Part shown: positions 54,157-62,855 of the stretch, piece by piece
How positions within the stretch are numbered: position 1 is the stretch's first letter
How the letters are laid out: each line of letters opens with the position of its first letter
Assembly: GCF_022701295.1 (NCBI RefSeq)
Contig: NZ_CP033204.1
Span: forward strand, 2,418,001-2,482,000
DNA: 64,000 nucleotides
Direction of reading: 5' to 3'
Source: Sphingopyxis sp. YF1
GTDB lineage: Bacteria > Pseudomonadota > Alphaproteobacteria > Sphingomonadales > Sphingomonadaceae
Notes under the pieces: model-generated
Databases searched by the model: none
Told to the model about the DNA's origin: nothing
Seen by the model: the letters and a program-made list of their open reading frames with translations, nothing else
Translations under genes and position numbers: made by a program

Positions 54157-54589
54157 GGACCGGGTGACTAACATCAACCCGCCCGCGACGGCAACGCCCG
54201 AGCCGCCCGCCCCCACGCCGTCGGTGCCCCCGCCCGAAGTCCCGGCGCGGCTGCGCGGGCGTCGGCGCGGAAACCGCTGGGGCGGCTGCCTGCCGTGGGC
54301 GCTGATCCTCGCGGTGCTGGCGACCGGATTTCTGGTCTGGAAATTCCCGTCATTCCGCGCGCAGGCCGAGCTTGGGTCGGCTTATGCCGCGCGCGTCGGC
54401 TGCTCGTGCCGCTACGTCCAGGGGCGCAGCCTCGAAAGCTGCGCCACCGATTTCGAACCGGGCATGGAGCTGGTCTCGCTGAGCGAGGACCCGGCAACCA
54501 AGACGATCACTGGCAGCGTCCCGCTGCTCGCCTCGCGCAGCGCGCGCTACGCGGGGGCCAGCGGCTGCCTGCTCCGTCCCGAGGACTAG
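54155..54589 (+). CDS. Membrane-anchored hypothetical protein with cysteine-rich outer part
   Basis: About 144 aa. A Pro-rich start (PATATPEPPAPTPSVPPPE), a basic RLRGRRRGNRW stretch and one membrane segment (CLPWALILAVLATGFLVW) are followed by a periplasmic part with VGCSCRYVQGRSLESCATDFEPGME and a last Cys near the end (SGCLLRPED). The start overlaps that of the divergent serine hydrolase; GTG codons at 54149 and 54164 are alternatives. Not recognised. Confidence 0.72.
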   Translation: MDRVTNINPPATATPEPPAPTPSVPPPEVPARLRGRRRGNRWGGCLPWALILAVLATGFLVWKFPSFRAQAELGSAYAARVGCSCRYVQGRSLESCATDFEPGMELVSLSEDPATKTITGSVPLLASRSARYAGASGCLLRPED

Positions 54590-54843
54590 GATTCGGAATC
54601 GGCGCCGAACAGGGCCGCGGCCACCGCGACCGCCGCCGGCGCACCGAACACGAGAATCCAGATCGCGGCTTCCTCGGCCCAGCCATAACCGGCGTAGAGG
54701 ACGCCGACGAGCAGGTTGCCGATCGAGACGATCAGCCACAGCAGGATGAACAACCGCGTCGCACGGCGACGATCGCGGATCGCCAGCCGCAGCACGATCA
54801 GCAACGCGATCCCCGCGATCAGCATGATGGCGGTATGCGACAT
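54586..54843 (-). CDS. Small membrane protein
   Basis: 85 aa. Three hydrophobic segments: AIMLIAGIALLIVLRLAI, LFILLWLIVSIGNLLVGVL and AAIWILVFGAPAAVAVAAALF. GGAGGA six bases before the ATG at 54843 decides this start over the ATG at 54849. It is 2 bases after the AraC gene's stop on the same strand, so the two are cotranscribed. Family not recognised. Confidence 0.78.
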   Translation of the reverse strand: MSHTAIMLIAGIALLIVLRLAIRDRRRATRLFILLWLIVSIGNLLVGVLYAGYGWAEEAAIWILVFGAPAAVAVAAALFGADSES

Positions 54844-54845
54844 GA

Positions 54846-55622
54846 TCATTCCTCCCCCGTCGTGGCGACCCCGGCGTACCGCATCCGCCATTCGCCCGGC
54901 GACAGGCCAAGCTTGTCGCGAAAGGCCGCGCACAGATGTGCGTGGCTCGAAAAGCCGGTGGCAAAGGCGATCTCCGCGACCGTCAGCGGCCGGTTCATCA
55001 GATACCAGCAGGCGCGGCGCAGCCGCTGGCGCAGCAGATATTGCCGCGGCGTGCGTCCCGTCGCGCGCGAAAAATGGACGATCAGGCTGTTGACCGACAT
55101 GCCCGCCTCCGCCGCCATCTCCTCGACCGTGAACGGGTTTTCGATCCGCGCCTCGATCAGCGGGAGCAGCGCGTCGATTCGGTGCTCGGTGCGCGCCGAC
55201 GCCCGCGCCACCGGCACACCCTCGACCGCGGCGGCGAGCAGCGTCAGGAGGGGATCCGCTGCCATCCGGTCGTCATCGGCGAGCGCGCGGACCAGCGTCG
55301 CCATGGCGGGATCGCGGTGGCTGGCGAGCGCACGGGCCGATGCGCCGATTGGCAACAGTCCGGGGTCGATGGCGACACGGACATAGCGCACCGCGCCGCC
55401 TTCGGCCCGGGCGCGATAATGATGGCCCGCCGGCGCGAGCCACAGCTCGCCGGGCAAGGGATCGCCGAGCGAGGTGCGCCGTCCGTCGAGCCAGGTCTCC
55501 AGCCGGTGATAGCTGCCCGCCTCATGCAGCATCAGCGCGTGGACGCCCGACTCGATCGTCCAGCTTTCGGGGCCACCGATCCGGTCGACGATACGGGCCG
55601 CGCTGATCCCCACCCCATCCAT
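54846..55622 (-). CDS. AraC-family transcriptional regulator
   Basis: 258 aa. A cupin-like N-terminal half (ALMLHEAGSYHRLETWLDG, GELWLAPAGHHYRARAEGG) precedes an AraC domain with FTVEEMAAEAGMSVNSLIVHFSRATGRTPRQYLLRQRL and LTVAEIAFATGFSSHAHLCAAFRDKLGLSPGEWR in outline. It is divergent from the SDR gene at 55721 across 98 bases, so that gene is the likely target. Confidence 0.93.
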   Translation of the reverse strand: MDGVGISAARIVDRIGGPESWTIESGVHALMLHEAGSYHRLETWLDGRRTSLGDPLPGELWLAPAGHHYRARAEGGAVRYVRVAIDPGLLPIGASARALASHRDPAMATLVRALADDDRMAADPLLTLLAAAVEGVPVARASARTEHRIDALLPLIEARIENPFTVEEMAAEAGMSVNSLIVHFSRATGRTPRQYLLRQRLRRACWYLMNRPLTVAEIAFATGFSSHAHLCAAFRDKLGLSPGEWRMRYAGVATTGEE

Positions 55623-55720
55623 GGCGCCATCATGCCAATTCTGGGAGAATCTGAAAGCCTCGTTTTTCGGACGCGCCTACATTCGAATCCCACGCCTCCA
55701 GCCTTTCCGGAAAACAGACC

Positions 55721-56494
55721 ATGCCCGACCACAGCCTCAACGGAAAAACCGTCCTCATCGCCGGCGGCGCCAAGAATCTCGGCGGCCTCATCGCCCGCGA
55801 TTTTGCCATAGAGGGCGCCCGTGCCGTCATGGTTCACTATAACAGCGACGCATCACGCGCCGAAGCCGACGACACCGTCCATGCGATCCGCGCGGCAGGC
55901 ATCGAAGCGCATGCATTCCAGGCCGACCTGACGAGCGCGGCGGCGATGGAGCGACTATTTGCCGACGCAAAGGCCGCGATGGGCGGCATCGACATCGCGA
56001 TCAACACCGTCGGCAAAGTGTTGAAAAAGCCGATGGTCGAGATCAGCGAAGCCGAGTTTGACGCGATGAGCGCGGTCAATTCAAAGACCGCCTTTTTCTT
56101 CCTGAAAGAGGCGGGCAAAAATGTCAGTGACAATGGCAAGATCTGCACGCTCGTCACGTCGTTGCTCGGCGCATACACGCCCTTTTATTCAAGCTATGCT
56201 GGCACCAAGGCGCCGGTCGAACATTATACCCGCGCCGCGTCGAAGGAGTTCGGCGACCGCGGCATTTCGGTGACCGCGATCGGACCGGGTCCGATGGACA
56301 CGCCCTTCTTCTACCCCGCCGAAGGGCCCGAGGCGGTCGCCTATCACAAGTCGGCGGCGGCGCTGTCGCCCTTCAGCCCGACCGGACTGACGCATATCGA
56401 GGATATCGTGCCGTGGATCCGCTTCCTCGTGACCGACGGCTGGTGGATGACCGGCCAGACGATCCTGGTCAACGGCGGCTACACGACCAAGTGA
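55721..56494 (+). CDS. Short-chain dehydrogenase/reductase
   Basis: 257 aa classical SDR. Cofactor loop IAGGAKNLGGLIARDFA (GxxxNxG in place of GxxxGxG), NTVGK (NNAG-type), catalytic Ser in CTLVTSLLGAY, and YSSYAGTKAPVEHYTRAASKEFG (Tyr-x3-Lys). The C-terminal QTILVNGGYTTK is usual for the family. VHYNSD after strand 2 suggests NADP. Divergent from the AraC regulator that probably controls it. Substrate unknown. Confidence 0.92.
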   Translation: MPDHSLNGKTVLIAGGAKNLGGLIARDFAIEGARAVMVHYNSDASRAEADDTVHAIRAAGIEAHAFQADLTSAAAMERLFADAKAAMGGIDIAINTVGKVLKKPMVEISEAEFDAMSAVNSKTAFFFLKEAGKNVSDNGKICTLVTSLLGAYTPFYSSYAGTKAPVEHYTRAASKEFGDRGISVTAIGPGPMDTPFFYPAEGPEAVAYHKSAAALSPFSPTGLTHIEDIVPWIRFLVTDGWWMTGQTILVNGGYTTK

Positions 56495-56542
56495 CCCCTC
56501 CCGGCGGGCGGTCTCTCCCCCTTTGGCCGCCCGCCAGCTTTT

Positions 56543-57466
56543 TCAGCCGTCCGGCGCGAGAAAGGCGTCGATCGCCGCGTTGACCGCGTCGGGGGCCTCC
56601 CACGTCACGAAATGGCCGCAACCGGGCACCTTGACGATCGCGGCATTCGGAACCAGCTCCGCCATTCCGTCGAGGTTCGACGGCGGCAGCGCGACGTCGT
56701 CGAGCGCCCAGATCACCAGCGTCGGGATCATGAGCTTCGGAAAAGGCATCGCAGGCGGTTCGGCGTAGGGCGCATCCATCGCCGGCACCTCGATCGGCGA
56801 GGCGCGATACCAGTTGAGCATCCCGAAACAGGTGTCGCGATCCTGCCAGTCGGCGAGCGAGCGGACGATCTCCTCGGGCGGGGTCGGCGCTCCCTCGAGC
56901 CGCCCTTCGAACGCCTTGGCGAGCAGGCCCGCGAGCCCCTGTTCGCGGACGAGTGCGTCGTTCGCAGGTTCGCGGAACATCCGGATATACTGGCTCGCCG
57001 CGCGCTGCGCCGGATCGACCTGGAGCAGGCGGCCGAAGATGCCGGGGTGCGGCGCGTTGGCGATCACCGCGCGCGTTACGCGCCCCGCCCATTGCGGGTG
57101 CAGCCCGCCCGGCTGGCCGCCGAGCGCGACGCCCCAGCTGATCGCCCCGCCCCAGTCGTGGCCGACGATGGTGAAGGTTTCGACGCCCAGCGCGTCGGCG
57201 AGCGCGAAGACGTCGGCGATCAGCTTGTCGGGCGAATAGGCGTCGACCTCCTGCGGTTTCGACGACCCGCGATAGCCGCGCTGGTCGGGCGCGATGCAGC
57301 GGAAGCGGGTCGCGAAATGCGGCAGCTGGCCCCTCCAGGTGCGGTGCGATTCGGGAAAGCCGTGGAGAAAGATCAGCACCGGCGCGTCGCGCGGCCCCAT
57401 GTCGACGACATCGAGTTCGACCCCGGTCGAAAGCTTCACGCGCTGCTGCTCGAAATCGCCGGTCAT
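56543..57466 (-). CDS. Alpha/beta hydrolase, epoxide hydrolase-like
   Basis: 307 aa. LIFLHGFPESHRTWRGQLPHFA (HGFP oxyanion region), APDQRGYRGSSKP, nucleophile Asp in IVGHDWGGAISW (about residue 110) and a late DDVALP acid with GCGHFVTWEAP His. An Asp nucleophile in GHDWGG marks the epoxide hydrolase/haloalkane-dehalogenase branch; the HGFPESHRTW start fits epoxide hydrolases and fluoroacetate dehalogenases. Standalone leftward gene. Confidence 0.92.
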   Translation of the reverse strand: MTGDFEQQRVKLSTGVELDVVDMGPRDAPVLIFLHGFPESHRTWRGQLPHFATRFRCIAPDQRGYRGSSKPQEVDAYSPDKLIADVFALADALGVETFTIVGHDWGGAISWGVALGGQPGGLHPQWAGRVTRAVIANAPHPGIFGRLLQVDPAQRAASQYIRMFREPANDALVREQGLAGLLAKAFEGRLEGAPTPPEEIVRSLADWQDRDTCFGMLNWYRASPIEVPAMDAPYAEPPAMPFPKLMIPTLVIWALDDVALPPSNLDGMAELVPNAAIVKVPGCGHFVTWEAPDAVNAAIDAFLAPDG

Positions 57467-57565
57467 CCTGCTCTCCCTCGGGTTGCGTTTCGCAACCTGA
57501 TGGCTGGGATCGGCGGAGCTGGCAAGCGGCGCGGCGTCGACTCACGACCGGTTGCGAACTTCAAG

Positions 57566-57672
57566 ATCCTCCCTGTGGCGAAGCCATGGGGAGGTGGCAG
57601 CGCGAAGCGCTGACGGAGGGGCGAAGGACGCAGCGCTGCGGCCCCTCCCCATGGCTTCGCCACAGGGAGGAT
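57566..57672. repeat. Dispersed inverted-repeat element, copy E (107 bp)
   Basis: It starts ATCCTCCCTGTGGCGAAGCC and ends GCCACAGGGAGGAT, the shortest of the five copies, with a nearly full palindromic arrangement (GAAGCCATGGGGAGG against CCTCCCCATGGCTTC). The right flank TTTAGAT is also found at copy B. Confidence 0.88.
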
Positions 57673-57711
57673 TTAGATATCCGCCAACGACCGTTAGTCG
57701 CCGATAGAGAT

Positions 57712-57797
57712 GCGCACCCCGGCGAAAGCCGGGGCCCAGAATGCCGACACGAACCCGGCGTGTTTCTGCAATGGACCCCGGCTTTCGCCGGGGTGCA
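57712..57797. repeat. REPIN-like palindromic repeat (CCCCGGCGAAAGCCGGGG type), second copy
   Basis: Units GCACCCCGGCGAAAGCCGGG and CCCCGGCTTTCGCCGGGGTG flank a variable centre. The left flank GCCGATAGAGATG matches that of the copy at 2797. Confidence 0.87.
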
Positions 57798-57822
57798 CGG
57801 AGGGCGGACTTCGGTCATTTTC

Positions 57823-57902
57823 CGTCATCCCGGCGAAGGCCGGGATCCCACCCTGCAAGCCATGATGCTCCGGCGAGATCCCGGCCTTCGCCGGGATGAC
57901 GA
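57823..57902. repeat. REPIN-like palindromic repeat (CGTCATCCCGGCGAAGGCCG type)
   Basis: CGTCATCCCGGCGAAGGCCG and CGGCCTTCGCCGGGATGACG are exact inverted copies around a ~40-base centre. This is a variant of the same palindrome with GGAT/ATCC ends, widespread in sphingomonads. Confidence 0.88.
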
Positions 57903-57959
57903 CTGAAAACGGGCAGTCCGCTCCCCACCCCAAAGCCGCGGCGCCGCCCGATGAAAAAA

Positions 57960-58412
57960 TCAGAACGTCGGCACCCGGTTCTCCTCATCGACCGGCAGCG
58001 TCTTGAAGATCGGCCATTCGCGCATGTCACCGCCCTCGTCATTGCAGCGTCGCGACGAGATTTGGGTGCCGTCCTTGAGGATGATCAGTCCGCCATAGGC
58101 GATCTCGGGACTGCCGCCTTCTTCGGTCATCCCCATGCTCGGTGCGGTCCAATGGGCGTAGACGATGTAGCTGTAGTCACCGTTGACGAACCGCAAAGTC
58201 TGGTCCTCACCGCGGGCATAAAGCGTGCGGTGATAGAAGAGGCGGCCGCTCGCCGCATCGGCGACCAGCCGCAGTTCGACTTTCCGTCCCGTCCCGTAGC
58301 GATAGACGAGCGCCTTTCCCTGCTGCGTCACCGTCAGCCGCCTGGCGCCGATCGCGCAGTCAAAGACCGGTTCGGGCGCCCCAGCCAGCGCGAGCGCAAG
58401 GAACAGGCTCAC
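57960..58412 (-). CDS. Hypothetical secreted protein
   Basis: 150 aa from a GTG at 58412 (VSLFLALALAGAPEPVFDC), which gives a short signal peptide and a 4-base overlap with the pirin stop. The mature part is beta-rich: RRLTVTQQGKALVYRYGTGRKVEL, RLFYHRTLYARGEDQTLRFVNGDYSYIVYAHW and GGLIILKDGTQISSRRC. Two cysteines (DCAIG and RRCND) may bond. I do not recognise it; it looks like the lysozyme-inhibitor type of small beta-barrel but that is a guess. Confidence 0.75.
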   Translation of the reverse strand: MSLFLALALAGAPEPVFDCAIGARRLTVTQQGKALVYRYGTGRKVELRLVADAASGRLFYHRTLYARGEDQTLRFVNGDYSYIVYAHWTAPSMGMTEEGGSPEIAYGGLIILKDGTQISSRRCNDEGGDMREWPIFKTLPVDEENRVPTF

Positions 58413-59290
58413 GGATCGCTCACCGTCTTGGGGATCTCGGGGATCGGAATGAATTCCTCGCTGTCGCCGGGGACGAGCGGGAATTTGCGGTCCTTCCAGT
58501 CGTGCTTCGCCGCGTTGATGCGATCGCGGCTGGAGCTCACGAAATTCCACCACACATGGCGCGGGGTCGTGAACGCCTCGCCGCCGAGCAGCATCACCCG
58601 CGCATCGCTGTCGGCGCGCAGCGTCATCGCCTGACCGGGTTTCAGGATATAAAGGCTGTAGCGCTCGAGCGCTTCGCCATCGAGGCTCGCATCGCCGAGC
58701 GCGACCAGTATCGCGCGCTCGTCGGCCTCGGCCTCAATCGGGATCGTCGCGCCCGCGTTCATCAGGATGTCGGCATAGATGGTCGCGGCATGCTGGGTGA
58801 TCGGCGCTGTCGCGCCCCACAGGCTGCCCATGATGATGCGCGCCGATACGCCGCTGTCCTCGACCAGCGGCAGGTCGTCCTTCGCGACATGTTCGAACGC
58901 CGGGTCGATCTCCTCCTTGCCGTCGGGCAAGGCGAGCCAGGTCTGCATTCCCGAAATGGGCGATCCGGTCGCGCGCTCGGCCGCGGGGGTGCGCTCCGAA
59001 TGGACGATGCCGCGCCCCGCGGTCATCAGGTTGCACGCGCCGGGACGGATCGTCGCAAAGGTGCCGAGGCTGTCGCGATGCTCGATCGCCCCCTCGAACA
59101 GATAGGTGACGGTCGCGAGGTTGATGTGCGGGTGCGGGCGCACGTCCATGCCGCGGCCGATATCGAAATGCGCAGGACCGAACTGGTCGACGAAGATGAA
59201 GGGCCCGACCATCGTGCGCGCCTTGTTCGGCAGCGTGCGCCGCACTTCGAAGGCGCCGAGATCGTGGCTCGAGGGGGTGATGACGTCCAT
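58409..59290 (-). CDS. Pirin family protein
   Basis: 293 aa bicupin. VGPFIFVDQFGPAHFD, DVRPHPHINLATVTYLFEGAIEHRDSLG (metal His set in HPHINL and the later EHRDS), MTAGRGIVHSERTP and the C-terminal cupin end. Pirins may act as quercetinases or redox sensors. It is 3 bases after the cupin gene, same strand. Confidence 0.95.
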   Translation of the reverse strand: MDVITPSSHDLGAFEVRRTLPNKARTMVGPFIFVDQFGPAHFDIGRGMDVRPHPHINLATVTYLFEGAIEHRDSLGTFATIRPGACNLMTAGRGIVHSERTPAAERATGSPISGMQTWLALPDGKEEIDPAFEHVAKDDLPLVEDSGVSARIIMGSLWGATAPITQHAATIYADILMNAGATIPIEAEADERAILVALGDASLDGEALERYSLYILKPGQAMTLRADSDARVMLLGGEAFTTPRHVWWNFVSSSRDRINAAKHDWKDRKFPLVPGDSEEFIPIPEIPKTVSDP

Positions 59291-59293
59291 CGG

Positions 59294-59665
59294 TCAGTCC
59301 AGCCTTTCCAGGGTCTTGCGAGTCTTTTCGGTTTCGACATTGCCGGTATTGAGCGTCGAACCCGGTTCGAGCAGCAGCACCTGGCATTCGCCGTCGAGCG
59401 CTTCGGGACAATGTTCGGTTCCGTGCGGCACGATGATGAACTCGCCGGGTTCGACGATCACGTCGCGGTCGCGGAACGCCATCTTCATCCGCCCCGCGAC
59501 GACGAGGAACAACTCGTCTTCGACATCATGGTGATGCCAGTCGAATTTGCCATCGAGCTTGACCAGCTTGATCTGGAAGTTGTTGATATCGCCCGCAACG
59601 CGCGGATTCCAGTGATCGTGGAACGTCGCGAAAGCGTCGGCCAGATTGACCTTGTCCGTCGTCAT
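59294..59665 (-). CDS. Small cupin protein
   Basis: 123 aa single cupin. Motif 1 FDWHHHDVEDELFLVVAGRMKM carries the His-His-Glu metal set; motif 2 EPGEFIIVPHGTEHCPEA has the last His. Close to the RmlC-like group of mannose-6-phosphate-isomerase-type cupins. Next to pirin, another cupin, with which it is likely cotranscribed. Confidence 0.93.
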   Translation of the reverse strand: MTTDKVNLADAFATFHDHWNPRVAGDINNFQIKLVKLDGKFDWHHHDVEDELFLVVAGRMKMAFRDRDVIVEPGEFIIVPHGTEHCPEALDGECQVLLLEPGSTLNTGNVETEKTRKTLERLD

Positions 59666-59677
59666 CGTCCGCTTCTC

Positions 59678-60373
59678 CTACATTCCCACCGGTTCGATCG
59701 TTTCGACGGCTTGCTTCAGCCGGGGAATCAAGGCGTCGAAATCGAAACCGCGATCCGCGCGGCTGGCGATGTCTGCGGTCACGATCCGGCCGTTGATCAT
59801 CGTCGTACAGGTCACCGTCAGGATCGTAATCGTCTCGCGTTCTGCCGTCGCAGTGATCGTCATACGCGATCCGGTATAGATGCACGCATCATCATGGCCG
59901 AGCGCGACGCCCGAGATGTCGGCCTCGACCTTCGCACCGGTGTCGCGCTCCGTATTCCGCTCGACATCATCCGAAAATTCTTCCGACTCGCGCTGCTTCA
60001 GATATTCGGGGCTGGCGAACTTGGCGGCGGTCGCGCTGATGAATTCAGCGCGATCGGCAAAACGCGTTCGATAGTTTTTGAGATATTTTAGGTAGATGAA
60101 ATCCTGATCGTTCGGCCCCTTGCCGATCGTCTCGCACAGGAAGACAAAGGCGAGCTTTGCCAATATCACGCCGGCCTCGTTGACAGTGTCCTCGGTGTAC
60201 ATCGCGGGCAGGTTCCGCGCGGTGCAATAGCCGGTCGGAACCGGCATCGCATAGCGTTGCGCGTCGACATCGAAGGCAAGACGTGCCGGCGCGCGCGAAG
60301 TCGCCATCGGCGGACGCACCGACGGCGGCGGCATGACGATCGGCTCGGACAGCAGCAGCGCGAGCGCGATCAT
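59678..60373 (-). CDS. Hypothetical secreted protein
   Basis: 231 aa with a short hydrophobic start (MIALALLLSEPIV). Then FDVDAQRYAMPVPTGYCTARNLP, KLAFVFLCETIG, a charged KYLKNYRTRFADRAEFIS helix, ACIYTGSRMTITATAERETITILTVTCTTMING strands, and a helix LIPRLKQAVETIEP. Its third-position GC is a little lower than its neighbours. Directly adjacent to bolA (no gap) on the same strand. No family recognised. Confidence 0.75.
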   Translation of the reverse strand: MIALALLLSEPIVMPPPSVRPPMATSRAPARLAFDVDAQRYAMPVPTGYCTARNLPAMYTEDTVNEAGVILAKLAFVFLCETIGKGPNDQDFIYLKYLKNYRTRFADRAEFISATAAKFASPEYLKQRESEEFSDDVERNTERDTGAKVEADISGVALGHDDACIYTGSRMTITATAERETITILTVTCTTMINGRIVTADIASRADRGFDFDALIPRLKQAVETIEPVGM

Positions 60374-60655
60374 TCAGCCTTCGCCCGGCACCGTCGCGCG
60401 GAGCGCCAGCGCATGCACGCGCTGTCCCGGCAGGTCGCCCAGCGCCTTGTTCACGGCGCGCTGACGCGCGACGCGATTCATGCCGGCAAAGCCCACCCAT
60501 TCGATGTTCAGGCTGAAATGCGATTCGCCGCTGCCGTCATCGCCCATATGGCCGTGATGGCTGGCGCTGTCGTTGCTGAGGGCGAAAATCGCGTCGGGAA
60601 AAGCCGCGCGGAGCAGGCTTTCCATCTCTTGCTGTACGGGTCCGGGGGTCGTCAT
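60374..60655 (-). CDS. BolA-family protein
   Basis: 93 aa. VQQEMESLLRAAFPDAIFALSNDSASHHGHMG, ESHFSLNIEWVGFAGMNRVARQRAVNKALGDLP and VHALALRA follow the class II fold of BolA: helix, strands, helix, helix-turn-helix-like segment. The HHGHMG loop may bind a cluster with a monothiol glutaredoxin. Start MTTPGPVQQ at 60655; an upstream Met adds four residues. Divergent from the J-domain gene. Confidence 0.94.
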   Translation of the reverse strand: MTTPGPVQQEMESLLRAAFPDAIFALSNDSASHHGHMGDDGSGESHFSLNIEWVGFAGMNRVARQRAVNKALGDLPGQRVHALALRATVPGEG

Positions 60656-60719
60656 GGGGTTGACCATAGGCGCTGCGTCGCCAAATGATAAGGCCTCCCC
60701 CGCTTCCCGAAGGCCTGCC

Positions 60720-61313
60720 TTGTCCTCCTCTGCCCGCCCGTCCCGCTTTCACGGCCGCGTCGATCGCGAAGAAGTCTGCGCCGTGCCCGGATGCCGCGAA
60801 GCGGGCGAGTTCCGGGCGCCGGTGTCGTCGCATCGTTCGCCCGACGGTCCGCCACCCTGGCGCTGGCTGTGCCTCGACCATGTCCGCGAATTCAACGCGA
60901 GCTATAATTTCTTCGACGGGATGAACGCCGACCAGATCATGGCGGCGCAGTCACCCACCGCGGGCTGGGAAACCGAAAGCCGCGCCTTCCGCGCTGCGGG
61001 CAGTGCCGACCTGCCGCCGCGCTGGGCCGATTTTCGCGATCCGATGGACGCACTCGGCGCGCGGTTCCGCCAGCGGATGGACGAGGCGCGGCGCGAAGCG
61101 GCCGATCCGCGCTTCACCCGCGAGGAGCATCGCGCGCTGCACACGCTCGGGCTCGAAAGCCGCGCCGACCGCGGTGCGCTGCGTCGCCGCTACAGCGAGC
61201 TGGTGCGGCGATATCACCCCGACCGCAACGGCGGCGACCGCAGCCATGAAACGAGACTCGGCGAGGTGGTTGCGGCATATCAACTGCTGCGCAAGGCAAA
61301 GGCCTTCGCATAG
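60720..61313 (+). CDS. J-domain protein with N-terminal cysteine pair
   Basis: About 197 aa from a TTG at 60720; the exact start is uncertain. The N-terminal part has RFHGRVDREEVCAVPGCREAGEFRAP and WRWLCLDHVREFNASYNFFDGM, a CxxxxC plus CxxH set that may hold zinc. The C-terminal J domain (ALHTLGLESRADRGALRRRYSELVRRYHPDRNGGDRS) has the HPD motif. This two-part J protein commonly stands beside bolA and cobS in alphaproteobacteria. It probably recruits DnaK to a partner. Confidence 0.85.
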   Translation: MSSSARPSRFHGRVDREEVCAVPGCREAGEFRAPVSSHRSPDGPPPWRWLCLDHVREFNASYNFFDGMNADQIMAAQSPTAGWETESRAFRAAGSADLPPRWADFRDPMDALGARFRQRMDEARREAADPRFTREEHRALHTLGLESRADRGALRRRYSELVRRYHPDRNGGDRSHETRLGEVVAAYQLLRKAKAFA

Positions 61314-61323
61314 GGAGACGACG

Positions 61324-61761
61324 ATGACCGAGCTGGACGAGAAGCGCATCGCGATGGTCCGGCGCCATATGGCGCTGGAAATCGCGCACGACTGGGACGG
61401 CGTCATCGCGACCTTCGAGCATCCGCGCTACGAGTTGCTGGGGCCGGGTGCGATCTTCGACGGCGAGGCCGCGGTGCGATCCTATTTCTCCTCGTCGCGT
61501 GAACCCTTTCCCGACCAGGCGAACGAAGTGATTGCGATCGCCGCCGATCCGGACAGCGACACGGTGCTCGTCGAATTCTGGCTGACCGGCACGCATCTCG
61601 GCCCGCTCAGGCTCGGGCTGCGCACGATCGAGCCCACCGGCAAGGCGTTTCGCGTGCGCATGGCGGCGAGCTTCGAATTCGCCCCCGGCAGCGACAGGAT
61701 CGTCTGCGAACGCCCTTATTACGACCAGTCGTCGGTGCTCAAGGCACTCGACATCCTCTAG
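61324..61761 (+). CDS. SnoaL/NTF2-like protein
   Basis: 145 aa. The cone-shaped NTF2 fold is suggested by the helix [47 protein letters not shown] in outline, then strands [22 protein letters not shown] and [16 protein letters not shown]. Members are esterases, isomerases or ligand-binding; no catalytic residue is evident. It starts 10 bases after the J-domain gene and is 94 bp before cobS. Confidence 0.8.
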   Translation: MTELDEKRIAMVRRHMALEIAHDWDGVIATFEHPRYELLGPGAIFDGEAAVRSYFSSSREPFPDQANEVIAIAADPDSDTVLVEFWLTGTHLGPLRLGLRTIEPTGKAFRVRMAASFEFAPGSDRIVCERPYYDQSSVLKALDIL

Positions 61762-61855
61762 AATAGACGTTGCAAGCCGCAACCCATGGCGATACCGGCT
61801 AGCCGACCCGTCGCCGTGCGGCGACCTTCCCTGCCTGTCCCGTTGGAACATTGCC

Positions 61856-62845
61856 ATGACCGATATCCCGAACAGCCTCCCCGACCACCACGGCTCGACG
61901 CTTCTCAGCGCGCCCGATATCGAGGTCGACGCACGCGAGGTCTTCGGGGTCGATATCGACATGAAGATCCCGGCGTTCAGCGAGGCCGACGAACGCGTCC
62001 CCGACCTCGACCCCGCCTATGTCTTCGACGGCGACACGACGCTCGCGATCCTCGCGGGGTTCAAGTTCAACCGCCGCGTGATGGTGCAGGGCTATCACGG
62101 CACGGGCAAGTCGACGCATATCGAGCAGGTCGCGGCCCGGCTCAAATGGCCGTGCATCCGCGTCAACCTCGACGCGCACATCAGCCGCATCGACCTGGTC
62201 GGGCGCGACGCGATCGTGCTCAAGAACGGTCAGCAGGTCACCGAATTCCGCGAAGGTCTGCTCCCCTGGGCGCTGCAGACGCCGACCGCGCTCGTCTTCG
62301 ACGAATATGATGCGGGCCGTCCCGACGTGATGTTCGTGATCCAGCGCGTGCTCGAGGCCGAGGGCAAGCTGACCCTGCTCGACCAGAATCGCGTCATCCG
62401 CCCGAACCCGCATTTCCGCCTGTTCGCGACCGCGAACACCGTCGGGCTGGGCGACACGAGCGGGCTGTATCACGGCACGCAGCAGATCAACCAGGGCCAG
62501 ATGGACCGCTGGAACATCGTCGTCACGCTGAACTACCTCCCGGCCGCGACCGAGAGCGCGATCATCCTCGCCAAGGTACCGGGGACCGACGACACGACCG
62601 TCGCCAACATGGTCAAGGTCGCCGACCTGACGCGCCAGGGCTTTATCAACGGCGACATCTCGACCGTGATGTCGCCGCGCACGGTGATCAGCTGGGCACA
62701 GAATGCCGCGATCTTCAACAATATCGGTTTCGCCTTCCGTCTGAGCTTTCTCAACAAGTGCGACGAAGCCGAGCGGATGATCGTCGCCGAATATTACCAG
62801 CGCGTGTTCGGCGAAGACCTGCCCGAGGGCGTGATCGGGAAATAG
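61856..62845 (+). CDS. cobS: Cobaltochelatase subunit CobS (AAA+ ATPase)
   Basis: 329 aa MoxR/CobS-type AAA+. Walker [19 protein letters not shown], Walker [16 protein letters not shown], sensor [11 protein letters not shown], and the C-terminal lid [20 protein letters not shown]. CobS with CobT and CobN inserts cobalt in aerobic B12 synthesis. The usual partner cobT does not follow here; an acyltransferase does. In sphingomonads lacking B12 synthesis CobS/CobT pairs often have another ATPase role. Confidence 0.95.
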   Translation: MTDIPNSLPDHHGSTLLSAPDIEVDAREVFGVDIDMKIPAFSEADERVPDLDPAYVFDGDTTLAILAGFKFNRRVMVQGYHGTGKSTHIEQVAARLKWPCIRVNLDAHISRIDLVGRDAIVLKNGQQVTEFREGLLPWALQTPTALVFDEYDAGRPDVMFVIQRVLEAEGKLTLLDQNRVIRPNPHFRLFATANTVGLGDTSGLYHGTQQINQGQMDRWNIVVTLNYLPAATESAIILAKVPGTDDTTVANMVKVADLTRQGFINGDISTVMSPRTVISWAQNAAIFNNIGFAFRLSFLNKCDEAERMIVAEYYQRVFGEDLPEGVIGK

Positions 62846-62855
62846 CGCCCGCACG

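Larger units (their letters stand above)
57467..57959. other. Intergenic block made almost entirely of palindromic repeats
   Basis: 493 bases without a credible gene between two leftward genes. It contains copy E of the inverted-repeat element (57566-57672) followed by two REPIN-like units (57712-57797 and 57823-57902). Short open frames here only translate the repeats. Confidence 0.8.

Noticed and set aside
55675..55705. A TTCGAATCCCACGCC stretch like a tRNA T-arm
   Set aside because: No matching acceptor, D or anticodon stems can be found upstream, so it is not a tRNA.
57712..57902. Repeated palindromes resembling a CRISPR array
   Set aside because: There are only a few units, which are inverted rather than direct repeats. 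Spacers are not of regular length, and there are no cas genes. They are REPIN-like.
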